Source: Myxococcota bacterium
GTDB lineage: Bacteria; Myxococcota_A; Bradymonadia; UBA7976; UBA1532
Direction: 5' to 3'
Assembly: GCA_963169045.1 (NCBI GenBank)
Contig: CAUJDF010000060.1
Span: 1 to 32,076, forward strand
Length of the DNA: 32,076 nt
Of the stretch, positions 23,867-31,942 are shown in pieces (positions within the stretch are counted from its first letter, which is position 1; each line of letters opens with the position of its first letter). The position numbers and the translations under genes are program-made. A model generated the notes under the pieces. It was not told the origin of the DNA. It searched no databases and was given only the letters and a program-made list of their open reading frames with translations.

Positions 23867-26311
23867 ATGCGGCTCATCTCACGCCTGTTGCTGGCGGCGG
23901 CGCTGCTCGGCGCGCCGGACGCGGCGTTCGCGCAGGGGCGGTACGCGCCGCAGGGGGCGGCGCAGCGCCACTTCTCCGAGGGCGAGGCGCTCGTCGAGGC
24001 CGGCGACGCGCTGCGCGACAAGGGTGACGCCGACGCCGCCAAGGCGAAGTACCAGGCCGCGGCGGAGTCCTTCCGCGAGGCGGTCGACGCCGACCCCGCC
24101 TACAGCGACGCCTACGCCAAGCTCGGGCTCGTCTACTACACGCTCGGGCGCTCCGCCGACGCGATTCCCCTGCTCGAGCGCGCGCTTCAGAGCGACCGTG
24201 GCAACGTCGAGCTGATGTATTGGCTCGGCAATCACATGATGCGCGCGGGGCGCGCCGCCGAGGCGCTGCGCCTGCTCGAGCGCGTCGCCGCCCAGCCCGA
24301 CGCCTTCCCCGAGGTCTATCTCGTCCTCGGGACGCACTATTACAAAGAGGCGAAGGACTATCCCAAGGCGCGCCTGTCGCTCGAGCAGTACGTCCGCCTG
24401 CGTCCCGACGACGTGAACGCGCGCGGCATGCTCGGCAACACCTACTTCAAGCTCGAGCTGTTCCGCGAGGCGCTCGCCGAGTTCGAGGCGATACAGCGCC
24501 TCGCGCCGGGCAACCTCAGCGTCCAGGTCAACATCGGCAACGCGCACTTCCAGCTCGGCCACTACGAGAAGGCGGTGGAGCTGCTGCAGGGCGCGCTGCA
24601 GAAGGACCCGAAGCGCGAGAGCGTGCTGTTCAACCTCGCGCAGAGCTACTTCCAGCTGCAGCGCTTCGACGACGCGGTGACCTACTACCGCCGCTTCCTC
24701 GCCGACAACCCGAAGAGCTTCAACGGCCACTACTTCGCCGGCAGCGCGCTGCTCGAGCTCGGGCGGCTCGACGAGGCCGAGAAGTCGCTGCGCGCGGCGA
24801 GCGCGCTGAAGAAGGACGTGGCGCAGCCCTGGTACAAGCTGGGGCTGATCCAGCTGCGGCGCGGGCAGGCGGCGGCCGCCGAGAAGGAGTTCCGCGAGGC
24901 GCTCGCCCGCAAGAAGGACGACGCCTGGATCCTCTCGGCCATCGGCACGGCGAAGCGCGCCGCCGGCGACCTCGAGGCGGCGGCGCAGCTCCACGGGCAG
25001 GCGGCGGCGAAGGCGCCGGACCAAGCGCGGCTGCACGGCAACGTGGCGCTGACGGCGCTGAAGGCAGGGCGCGTCGACGACGCGGCGCAGGCCGCCGAGA
25101 AGGCGCTCGCGCTCGACGCGAAGGACGCGTGGCTGCGGCAGCTCGGCGCGTCGGTGTTCGCGGCCCGCGCGGGCGCGCGCCTCGCCGCCGGCGACGCGGC
25201 CGAGGCCGAGGGGCTCGCGCGGCGGGCGCTCGACCTTGCGCCGGGCGACGCGGCGCTGAAGTCGACGCTGGCGGTCGCCCTGGCGGTCCGCGGCGACGCG
25301 GCGGGCGCGCAACAGCAGGCCGCCGAGGCGCTCGCGGCGCAGCCCGACCTCGGGGCCGCGCGCTACGCCGCCGGGCGCGCGCTCCTCGCCGCGAAGAAGT
25401 TCGCCGAGGCGCGCACGCAGTTCGCGGCCGCCTTCGAGAAGCTCCCGACGCCCGAGGTCGCCGCCGCCGAGGGCGCCGCCGCGCTGCTCGCCGGCGACGT
25501 CGACGGCGCGATCGAGCGTCTCGACGCCGCCGAGGCGCAGCGCGGCGCCGGCGACGCCGAACGGGCGCTGCGGACGATCCGCGCGCTGGCGCACGCCGTC
25601 CGCCTCGTCGCCCAGCTCAACGCCCAGCCGAAGCTGACCGACCTGCGCGTCGCGCTCGAGGCCGAGGACGCGCTCCCGAAGGCCATCGCCGCGCGCGTCC
25701 GTTACGCCGGCGTCGTGATGGGCCTGCGCGCCGGCGATCCGAACTCGTCGCGGGTACACCTCGGCCAGCTGCTCGCGCTGCTGAACGAGACGAAGACCCA
25801 GGAGGCGCGGGCCATCGCGGCCAACGCGACGCCCCGGCACCTCGACTACCTCGGCGCGTACGTCAACGTGCTCGCGAAGCGGCACGACCTGGCGAAGCCG
25901 GTGCTCGACCAGCTGCGCGCCGGCCGCAAGAAGGGCGCGCCGGAGCTGCGGCTGCTCCAGCTCGTGTACGCGCAGCTCGCCGAGAAGCGCTGGGAGGCCG
26001 GCGATCCGAACGGCGCCGCCGCCCTCTGGAAGGACGCCGCCGAGCTCGACCGCGACCCGGCCGCCGAGCACAACCTCGCCGTCGTCGACTGGACGCAGGG
26101 CCGCAAGAAGAAGGCCGAGACGAAGTGGCGCGCGCTGCTCGGCCAGGTGCCCGAGGCCGCGTTCAACCTCGGCGTCGCGCTCGAAGCCGCCGGCAAGCAC
26201 GCCGAGGCCTACGAGCAGTTCGCGCGCTACGGGAAGTCCGGCGGCACGTTCGCGGCGAAGGCGCGCGAGATCGCCGAGGCCAAGCGCCGCATCTTCGGGT
26301 ACGAGCCGTGA
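23867..26311 (+). CDS. Secreted TPR protein heading the second operon
   Basis: An 814-residue protein with signal peptide 1-23 (cleavage near AAFAQ). Residues ~40-500 are regular TPRs (for example AYAKLGLVYYTLGRSADAIP and LGNTYFKLELFREALAEFEA). The rest is helical repeats of lower regularity (RAGDPNSSRVHLGQLL, PEAAFNLGVALEAAGKHAEA). It should be a periplasmic scaffold. Its stop overlaps the GTG of the next gene as GTGA. ATG 23867 was chosen over upstream in-frame ATGs because of the signal peptide and promoter. It differs from the giant TPR protein at 6417 by being exported. Confidence 0.88.
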   Translation: MRLISRLLLAAALLGAPDAAFAQGRYAPQGAAQRHFSEGEALVEAGDALRDKGDADAAKAKYQAAAESFREAVDADPAYSDAYAKLGLVYYTLGRSADAIPLLERALQSDRGNVELMYWLGNHMMRAGRAAEALRLLERVAAQPDAFPEVYLVLGTHYYKEAKDYPKARLSLEQYVRLRPDDVNARGMLGNTYFKLELFREALAEFEAIQRLAPGNLSVQVNIGNAHFQLGHYEKAVELLQGALQKDPKRESVLFNLAQSYFQLQRFDDAVTYYRRFLADNPKSFNGHYFAGSALLELGRLDEAEKSLRAASALKKDVAQPWYKLGLIQLRRGQAAAAEKEFREALARKKDDAWILSAIGTAKRAAGDLEAAAQLHGQAAAKAPDQARLHGNVALTALKAGRVDDAAQAAEKALALDAKDAWLRQLGASVFAARAGARLAAGDAAEAEGLARRALDLAPGDAALKSTLAVALAVRGDAAGAQQQAAEALAAQPDLGAARYAAGRALLAAKKFAEARTQFAAAFEKLPTPEVAAAEGAAALLAGDVDGAIERLDAAEAQRGAGDAERALRTIRALAHAVRLVAQLNAQPKLTDLRVALEAEDALPKAIAARVRYAGVVMGLRAGDPNSSRVHLGQLLALLNETKTQEARAIAANATPRHLDYLGAYVNVLAKRHDLAKPVLDQLRAGRKKGAPELRLLQLVYAQLAEKRWEAGDPNGAAALWKDAAELDRDPAAEHNLAVVDWTQGRKKKAETKWRALLGQVPEAAFNLGVALEAAGKHAEAYEQFARYGKSGGTFAAKAREIAEAKRRIFGYEP

Positions 26312-27228
26312 GGCGGCTGCTCGCGCTCCTGCTGTTGCTCGCGGCGCCGGCCCGCGCGCAGGACGCGCCGCCCATCACGGTCGGCGTGTACGCGCCGCGC
26401 CTCGTCTTCACCGACTCGCTCGCGCGCACGAAGATGGCGGAGCAGATCGCCGGCGCGCTGCAGTCGGCCACCGGCCGCCCGATGCGCGGCCGCGGCTTCG
26501 CCACCGGCGAGGAGTTCTTTCACCAGGTGGCCGGCGGCGAGGTGCAGTTCGCCGTCGTCGACGCGCAGGTGCTCGCCGAGCGCGGCGACCTCGACCCGCT
26601 CGCGCAGGGCCTCTCCGGCGGGCAGGCGGCGAAGCCGATGGTGCTCGTCGTGCGCGCGTCGCTCGGCGCCGCCCGCATCGCCGACCTGCAGGGCCGCGAG
26701 CTCGCCAGCGTCAACGCCGGGGGCCGCGACGCGCAGTTCCTCGGCAACTTCCTGCTGCAGGGGCAGATCGACGCCGGCTTCTTCAAGCAGGCGCGCGAGG
26801 TGCGCGACGCGCAATCGGCGCTCAGCCTCGTGCGGCTCGGCAAGGCGGACGGGACGTTCACCTACGCGGGCACCGAGGGCGACCTGCCCGCCGCGTTCAC
26901 GAGCCGGCCGGTGCCGCTGCCGGTCTTCGTGCGCACGCGCGACGACGTCGACCCGGCGGTCCTCGCCGCGGTGAAGGGCGCCATCGCCGGCGTCCGCGTC
27001 GAGCACCCGTCGCTCGACGGCTTCGGCCGCTACGACGGCGGCGCCCACGGCGCCCTGCGCGGCGCGCTGAAGGCCGAGCTGGCGCGGCCCGGGACCGCCC
27101 CCGTCATCGCCTCCTCCGGGGCGACGCTGCCGCCGGTGCCCGCGTTCCCCGAGCCGATCGCGGACGTGCCCGTCGTGCTGCCCGCGCCGGCGCTGCCGCT
27201 CCCCGCGCCCCCCCCCGACGAGTTCTGA
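26308..27228 (+). CDS. PhnD-like periplasmic substrate-binding protein
   Basis: A 306-residue protein with signal peptide 1-18 (APARA). The order of segments (ITVGVYAPRLVFTDSL, VQFAVVDAQVLAERGD, LASVNAGGRDAQFLGNFLLQ, LGKADGTFTYAGTEGDLP) fits the phosphonate/phosphite-type binding fold (PhnD/SsuA family) with two lobes. No ABC permease or ATPase lies nearby, so it more likely senses a ligand for a regulator than feeds a transporter. A Pro-rich C-terminus follows (LPAPALPLPAPPPDEF). The GTG at 26308 overlaps the TPR stop (GTGA). The HATPase gene follows after 4 nt. Ligand unknown. Confidence 0.78.
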   Translation: MRRLLALLLLLAAPARAQDAPPITVGVYAPRLVFTDSLARTKMAEQIAGALQSATGRPMRGRGFATGEEFFHQVAGGEVQFAVVDAQVLAERGDLDPLAQGLSGGQAAKPMVLVVRASLGAARIADLQGRELASVNAGGRDAQFLGNFLLQGQIDAGFFKQAREVRDAQSALSLVRLGKADGTFTYAGTEGDLPAAFTSRPVPLPVFVRTRDDVDPAVLAAVKGAIAGVRVEHPSLDGFGRYDGGAHGALRGALKAELARPGTAPVIASSGATLPPVPAFPEPIADVPVVLPAPALPLPAPPPDEF

Positions 27229-27232
27229 TCCC

Positions 27233-28180
27233 ATGGCCACCCGGGTGCTCGTCTTCGGCGAGGAGCTGCCGCTGCGGCCGGCCATCCGGGTGGCGGTCTG
27301 CGCGGGGGCCCGCGTCGAGCTCGTGGCCGATCCCGCGCGCCTCGTGGAGCGCGCCGAAGCCTTCGCGCCCGATCGCATCCTCTTCCACCACGACCACGCC
27401 GGCCCCGCGGCGATGCTCCTCGCGCGCCGCCTGGCGACGGTGGTGCCCGAGGCATCGCTCGTGCTGCTGTGCCACGCGTCGCCGCCGCCGGACCTGCACG
27501 ATCTGTTGCTCGAGCCCTGGTTCGGCCACCTGCTCGGCCTCGACAGCCCGTGGTTCATGGAGGCCCTGGCGGCGACGCTGGCGAAGCTCGGCGGGCAGGA
27601 GATCTTCGGCCTCGGCAGCCATCTGCCCTGGGGCACGCGTCTGTCGTCCTACGAGGTGGCGGGCAGCGACGACAAGCGCCACGTCTTCGATGGCATCGAG
27701 GCGTTCATGGGCGAGATGGGCGTGCGCGGGCGCATCGTCGCGCGGCTCCAGGCCGTCGCCGACGAGATGCTGATGAACGCCGTCTACGACGCGCCGCTCG
27801 ACGAGGCGCGCACACCCAAGTACGCCTCCCTGCCGCGCACCGTCCCGGTGGCGCTGCTCCCGCACGAGCGGCCGACGCTGCGCTTCGGGAGCGACGGCCG
27901 CACGTTCGGCATCAGCATCACCGATCCCTTCGGCGCCCTGACGCCCGAGACGCTCAAGCGCTACGTGGCCAAGGGCATGCGCCGCGGCGCCGACCAGATC
28001 GATCGCAAGCAGGGCGGCGCCGGCCTGGGTCTGTATCTCTTGTACGATTCGCTTCACACGATGTGTCTCAATCGCGCGCCCGGCCGCTGCACCGAGATGG
28101 TGGGTCTCATCGACATCCGCGGGAGCTTCCGCGACGTGGTCGAGGCCCCCAAGTCGTTCGGCTGCTTCGTGCGCACCTGA
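27233..28180 (+). CDS. Receiver-like plus HATPase protein (RsbW-like kinase candidate)
   Basis: A 315-residue protein. Residues 1-115 look like a receiver-fold domain (VLVFGEELPLRPAIR, DRILFHHDHAGPAAMLLARR) without a clear phosphorylatable Asp pair, so probably pseudo-receiver. Residues ~150-310 are a GHKL ATPase: N-box ADEMLMNAVYDAP (176-188, E178/N182), G1 DPFG (231-234) and G2 GGAGLGL (261-267). There is no dimerisation/His-phosphoacceptor domain, so it resembles anti-sigma-factor or Ser kinases of the RsbW/SpoIIAB group more than a histidine kinase. It would phosphorylate a STAS antagonist like the one at 13416. Operon position suggests it responds to the adjacent binding protein. Confidence 0.8.
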   Translation: MATRVLVFGEELPLRPAIRVAVCAGARVELVADPARLVERAEAFAPDRILFHHDHAGPAAMLLARRLATVVPEASLVLLCHASPPPDLHDLLLEPWFGHLLGLDSPWFMEALAATLAKLGGQEIFGLGSHLPWGTRLSSYEVAGSDDKRHVFDGIEAFMGEMGVRGRIVARLQAVADEMLMNAVYDAPLDEARTPKYASLPRTVPVALLPHERPTLRFGSDGRTFGISITDPFGALTPETLKRYVAKGMRRGADQIDRKQGGAGLGLYLLYDSLHTMCLNRAPGRCTEMVGLIDIRGSFRDVVEAPKSFGCFVRT

Positions 28181-28191
28181 AGGGGGCAGCC

Positions 28192-30156
28192 ATGCGGAGG
28201 ACGCTGGCATTTCTGGGGGCGCTGCTCGTCGCCGGGGCGGCCGTCGCGGTGCCGCGCCAGCGCAGCGCGGAGAACCGCGACGACGACGCCACGATCACGC
28301 TCACCATCCTCGAGCAGTCGATCCGGGGGGACGTGCGCAGCTTCTGCCGCGTGCGCCTCGTGGTCGTCAGCGAGGAGGAGCCGTTCTCGAACGGCGACAC
28401 GATCTCGATCCGCGTCTACGAGGACGACGTCGTCGGCGACGACGAGATCTGGTCCACGTCGTTCGACGTCAGCGGCGACGAGGTCCGCGCCGGTCGCGTG
28501 GACCGCACGTTCGACTGCGCCGCCAACATGGGCGACGACGTCGGCGACGCGCTCGAGTTCTACGCCGAGGCCACCGTCGAGAAGGACGAGTGCGGCATCG
28601 GCTGCGCCTACGACCGCCCCGAGACCGACAACATCCCCGTCGACGAGGTCGACGACGACGGCGCCGAGCAGGACGACGGCGCCGACGCCGCCCGCCCGAC
28701 GCCGCTCGGCGCGACGCCGAACCGCATCGGCCGCGATCCCGACTGGTTCGCGGTGACCCTGCTCGACCGCTCGATCATCGAGTTCGACGCCCTGCACGAC
28801 GCGAACGTGGGCCGCCTCGACGTCACCCTCTTCGACCCGAACGGCGTGCCGGTCGCGCAGGGCGCGGGCCACGACGACGCCACGCGCGTCGCGAGCCAGC
28901 CGCTGTCGCGCGGCGACTACAAGGTGCGGGTCGCCCCGCGCAACGGCAACGACTTCAACTTCTACGACGCGCAGCTGCGCGTGCTCACCGCCGGCTGCGA
29001 GCCCGGCTCCGTCGAGGAGGAGGCCTGCGGCCACTGCGGCCGACGGCGCCGCACCTGCACGCCCGACGCGCAGTGGGAGGCCTTCGGGCCGTGCATGGAC
29101 GAGGGCATGTGCGCGCCCGGCGACGAGCGCATGGCCGCCTGCGGGCGCTGCGGCACGTCGCTCGAGCGCTGCAACGACCGCTGTGGCTGGGAGGGCGGCG
29201 CGTGCATGGGCGAGGGCGCCTGCGCGCCGGGCGACGTCGACGTGCAGGTGTGTGTCGGCGGGCAACAGACGCGTCAGTGCGGCGAGACATGCCAGTGGGG
29301 CGAGCTCGGCGAGTGCGTGGGCCAGGAGTGCGGCCCCGCCGACACGCGGGAGTGTTACGACGGCCCCGAGGGCACCCAGGGGCGCGGCATCTGCCGCTCG
29401 GGCCGCCAGGGCTGCGAGGACGGCCGCTGGGGCGCCTGCGAGGGCGAGGTCGGGCCGACGGCGGAGCGCTGCGGCGACGAGATCGACAACGACTGCGACG
29501 GCCAGGTCGACGACGAGGACGACGAGTGCGGCGACGGGCCGGCGGTGGGCGACGACTGCCGCGCCGATCCCGACTGCGGCGACGGCCTCGTCTGCCTGCG
29601 GCCGCCGGCGGACCGCGGCTTCACCGACGGCTACTGCGGCCGCGGCGGCTGCACGCCCGACTGCCCCGAGGGCGCGGTCTGCGGCAAGGTCTTCGGGCGC
29701 AGCTACTGCCTGAAGCCGTGCGAGCGCGACCCGGACTGCCGGCAGGGCTACCGCTGCGCCGACGCCGACACGCCCGACAACTCGTTCGCGTGCATCCCGC
29801 GCTGCGTCGACGACAGCGACTGCGCGGATCCCATGTTCCCGACCTGCGACGTGCCGATCGGGCTGTGCGTGCCCGCGGGCGGCGGCCCCGGCGGCGATCC
29901 GGACGCGGGCGCCGGCCCGGGCGGCGGTCCGGGCGCGGGCCCCGGCGGCGGTCCGGGCGCGGGTCCCGGCGCGGGCCCGGGCGCCGGTCCGGGCGCCGGT
30001 CCGGGCGGCGGCGGCTCGCCCGACGGCGGCGTCGCCCCCGAAGACGAGCAGCCGACGGCCGAGGGCTGCTCCGGCTGCGACGCCACCGGCGCCACCCCCG
30101 CCCTCCCCTGGTTGCTGCTCGTCGCCTCGCCCCTCCTGCGGCGACGCCGCCGCTGA
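28192..30156 (+). CDS. Cys-rich surface protein with MYXO-CTERM-type sorting signal
   Basis: A 654-residue protein with signal peptide (MRRTLAFLGALLVAGAAVA). A PPC-like beta domain lies at about 170-265 (DPDWFAVTLLDRSIIEFDAL). A Cys-rich region (about 268-560) includes several CxxC-type pairs and a MopE-like motif CGDEIDNDCDGQVDD at 427. A Gly/Pro/Ala repeat (about 563-617) works as a wall-spanning spacer. C626/C629 (GCSGCDATGATP), a short hydrophobic stretch (LPWLLLVASPLL) and RRRRR form a MYXO-CTERM signal, directing processing and attachment to the cell surface. It is the last gene of the operon with the HATPase, 11 nt downstream, which is unusual for a regulator operon. Confidence 0.92.
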   Translation: MRRTLAFLGALLVAGAAVAVPRQRSAENRDDDATITLTILEQSIRGDVRSFCRVRLVVVSEEEPFSNGDTISIRVYEDDVVGDDEIWSTSFDVSGDEVRAGRVDRTFDCAANMGDDVGDALEFYAEATVEKDECGIGCAYDRPETDNIPVDEVDDDGAEQDDGADAARPTPLGATPNRIGRDPDWFAVTLLDRSIIEFDALHDANVGRLDVTLFDPNGVPVAQGAGHDDATRVASQPLSRGDYKVRVAPRNGNDFNFYDAQLRVLTAGCEPGSVEEEACGHCGRRRRTCTPDAQWEAFGPCMDEGMCAPGDERMAACGRCGTSLERCNDRCGWEGGACMGEGACAPGDVDVQVCVGGQQTRQCGETCQWGELGECVGQECGPADTRECYDGPEGTQGRGICRSGRQGCEDGRWGACEGEVGPTAERCGDEIDNDCDGQVDDEDDECGDGPAVGDDCRADPDCGDGLVCLRPPADRGFTDGYCGRGGCTPDCPEGAVCGKVFGRSYCLKPCERDPDCRQGYRCADADTPDNSFACIPRCVDDSDCADPMFPTCDVPIGLCVPAGGGPGGDPDAGAGPGGGPGAGPGGGPGAGPGAGPGAGPGAGPGGGGSPDGGVAPEDEQPTAEGCSGCDATGATPALPWLLLVASPLLRRRRR

Positions 30157-30181
30157 TCCACGCCGGCCGTGACATTCCACG

Positions 30182-30256
30182 ATGCGCAAGCTCGGCATCG
30201 ACTGGTCGCGCTTCCGCGACGGGTCGCCGCCGGACGACAACCGCATCAAGGGGTGA
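30182..30256 (+). CDS. 24-residue ORF, possible gene remnant
   Basis: ATG 30182 opens MRKLGIDWSRFRDGSPPDDN and continues 4 more residues to a stop. The composition looks protein-like (no strong GC-shadow bias), but no family is recognised and no ribosome site precedes it. It overlaps the end of vapC on the other strand. It may be the start of a gene cut by arrival of the VapBC module, or simply a small protein. Confidence 0.25.
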   Translation: MRKLGIDWSRFRDGSPPDDNRIKG

Positions 30257-30659
30257 GCGGCGCGGCCCTCGCGGCGCACAGGCCGGACTCGAGGATGAAG
30301 CGGATGTCGCGGTCCTTCGCGAGGAGCAGGACGTCATGCTCCTCGGCGAGACGGGCGACGACGCAGTCGATGGTCGAGCGGATCGTGACGCCCTGCCTTC
30401 GGAGCCCTCGGAAGAGCGCGGCGGCCTCGAGCCAGGTGTCCGGGTCGCGCGTCGCGAGGTACGGCATCTCGCGGAAGTAGACTTCGAGCGCAGAGCGGCT
30501 GGCGTCCGCGCGCAATCCCTGAAACACCTCCGCGACCACCACTCCGCACGTGAGGACCTCGTCCTCGTCTGCGATGAGTCGCGCCAGGGTCCGCGCCTCC
30601 GCCGAGTCGTGGCCGTTGAAGAAGTCGGCCCAGACGGACGTGTCGACGAGCACCCTCAC
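30246..30659 (-). CDS. vapC: VapC-type PIN-domain ribonuclease toxin
   Basis: A 137-residue PIN protein with the full acidic set D6 (LVDTSVWADFF), E44 (VVAEVFQGL), D98 (STIDCVVA) and D116 (LLAKDRDI). VapC toxins cleave RNA, mostly tRNA or rRNA, and stay inactive while bound to VapB. The GTG at 30659 overlaps the vapB stop as GTGA. Normal length, no sign of decay. Confidence 0.93.
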   Translation of the reverse strand: MRVLVDTSVWADFFNGHDSAEARTLARLIADEDEVLTCGVVVAEVFQGLRADASRSALEVYFREMPYLATRDPDTWLEAAALFRGLRRQGVTIRSTIDCVVARLAEEHDVLLLAKDRDIRFILESGLCAARAAPLTP

Positions 30660-30850
30660 GTGCGGCGCCGCAGCGCGTCCAGGTCACCGTCCCAGGGGGC
30701 CTTGCCGCGCCAGTCGAGGAGCTCCTTCCGGCGCTTGCGGCGGGCGAACGTGCGCAGGGCCTCGTTGATGACCTCCGTCTTCGTACGCCCCGCAGCGAAC
30801 TTCATTGCCTCGGCGAGTGCCTCGTCGTCGATGTCGAGCGTCGTGCGCAT
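30656..30850 (-). CDS. vapB: VapB-type ribbon-helix-helix antitoxin
   Basis: A 64-residue protein. MRTTLDIDDEALAEAMKFA is the beta strand and first helix of a ribbon-helix-helix domain, followed by RTKTEVINEALRTFARRKR and a C-terminal toxin-binding tail (LLDWRGKAPWDGDLDALRRR). A GGAGG site 6 nt upstream decides the ATG at 30850, not the longer frame from 30919. It presumably represses its own operon. Confidence 0.9.
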   Translation of the reverse strand: MRTTLDIDDEALAEAMKFAAGRTKTEVINEALRTFARRKRRKELLDWRGKAPWDGDLDALRRRT

Positions 30851-30967
30851 CTTCTGCCTCCGGACGCAGATCGTAGCGTGGTCGGATCTGCGCAGCAACG
30901 CACACCGACCCGGCACCAACCACCCCGATGGGGCAGGTGGTCACGCCGTGTGCGATGGAGCGAAGTC

Positions 30968-31696
30968 ATGTCGGCAGGTCTGTCGTCCGATCCCCATCAC
31001 TGGGATCTGCGTCTCGTCCTCGAACACTTCCCGCTGCTGATGGATCGCCGCCGCGAGGTCGCCGAGCGGGCCTCGTGGCGCGACATCCAGGTGTACGGCT
31101 GCCACGCGTCGGTCGCGTTCCTCGGCGGCGGCCGGTTCGCGCTCGGCCCGCTGCTGCAGGCGTGGAGCGACTACCGGCTCACGACGCCCCGCGACGGGCG
31201 CCCGGTCTACGTGTACGAGGTCGCAGGCACGGTGGGCGGGCGCGGCGGCGCCTTCGCGCTCGACCCCGCGCGCGACGAGGTCGTCCGCGTCGGCCACGTC
31301 GTCGACTGGATGGACCGCGCGTCCACGAAGGTGCTCGAAGCCAAAGGCAAGACCGCGTGGAGCCTCGGACAGCTCCTCGCGACCTGGGGCGTCGCCGTCC
31401 CCGACATCGCGCTGCGCGACGGCGAGGCCGTGCTCGGCCGCTACGTCCACGCCGACGCCACGCTCTTCGACGCCGGGGACCGGCCCGTCGCGCGCTTCGA
31501 CTTCCCGCTTCCGGCGGACGCCCCGCCGCTCGAGACGTCGTGGCCGCCGGTGCCGGGCTCGGCCCTGGTGACGGTGGAGCGCGTCGGCATCACCCGCGAC
31601 GGCCCGGCGCCGCGCGAGATCGCGTTCGACGGGCCGCTGCCGCCGACGGTCGCCGGCGCCGCGGCCGCGTGGCTATACCGCGCCGGCCTGCTGTGA
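30968..31696 (+). CDS. Unrecognised protein, predicted cytoplasmic
   Basis: A 242-residue protein with no signal peptide or membrane segment. It is rich in Trp, Val and acidic residues, and beta-rich by pattern (GRPVYVYEVAGTVGGRGGAF, ALVTVERVGITRDGPAPREI). I recognise no family and see no catalytic motif. The ATG at 30968 follows a GGAGCGAAG sequence that could act as ribosome site; an earlier in-frame ATG at 30878 would add an Arg-rich leader and lies within 30 nt of the divergent vapB start. It stands alone between VapBC and the partial gene at the right edge. Confidence 0.65.
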   Translation: MSAGLSSDPHHWDLRLVLEHFPLLMDRRREVAERASWRDIQVYGCHASVAFLGGGRFALGPLLQAWSDYRLTTPRDGRPVYVYEVAGTVGGRGGAFALDPARDEVVRVGHVVDWMDRASTKVLEAKGKTAWSLGQLLATWGVAVPDIALRDGEAVLGRYVHADATLFDAGDRPVARFDFPLPADAPPLETSWPPVPGSALVTVERVGITRDGPAPREIAFDGPLPPTVAGAAAAWLYRAGLL

Positions 31697-31868
31697 CTCG
31701 AGCCGACCTCGGCGCGGCGCGCCTCGGAGTCGGGGCCGAGCGACGGCTGCTGTCTCGCCCCGAGCGACGCGACCTGCAGGTACCAGTCCTCGCGCCCCTT
31801 CACGCGCCTGCGCACGAATGAGAGCGCCTGACAAATCCGCCTGAGCGGGGCGCGACTGCGACGCCGTC

Positions 31869-31904
31869 GTGGACGTGGAGGTGGACGTGGCCGTGAACGT
31901 GACC
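31869..31904 (+). repeat. Three 12-bp GTGGACGTGGAG-like repeats
   Basis: GTGGACGTGGAG, GTGGACGTGGCC and GTGAACGTGACC lie head to tail in the non-coding stretch 31697-31942. Similar Val-Asp/Asn-coding low-complexity tracts are common between genes in myxobacteria (from memory). No gene is supported here; the rest of the stretch shows only GC-rich sequence with weak stem-loops. Confidence 0.7.
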
Positions 31905-31942
31905 GCGCTCGGTGACGCGCCACGCGCCACGCGCTCGGCCGG

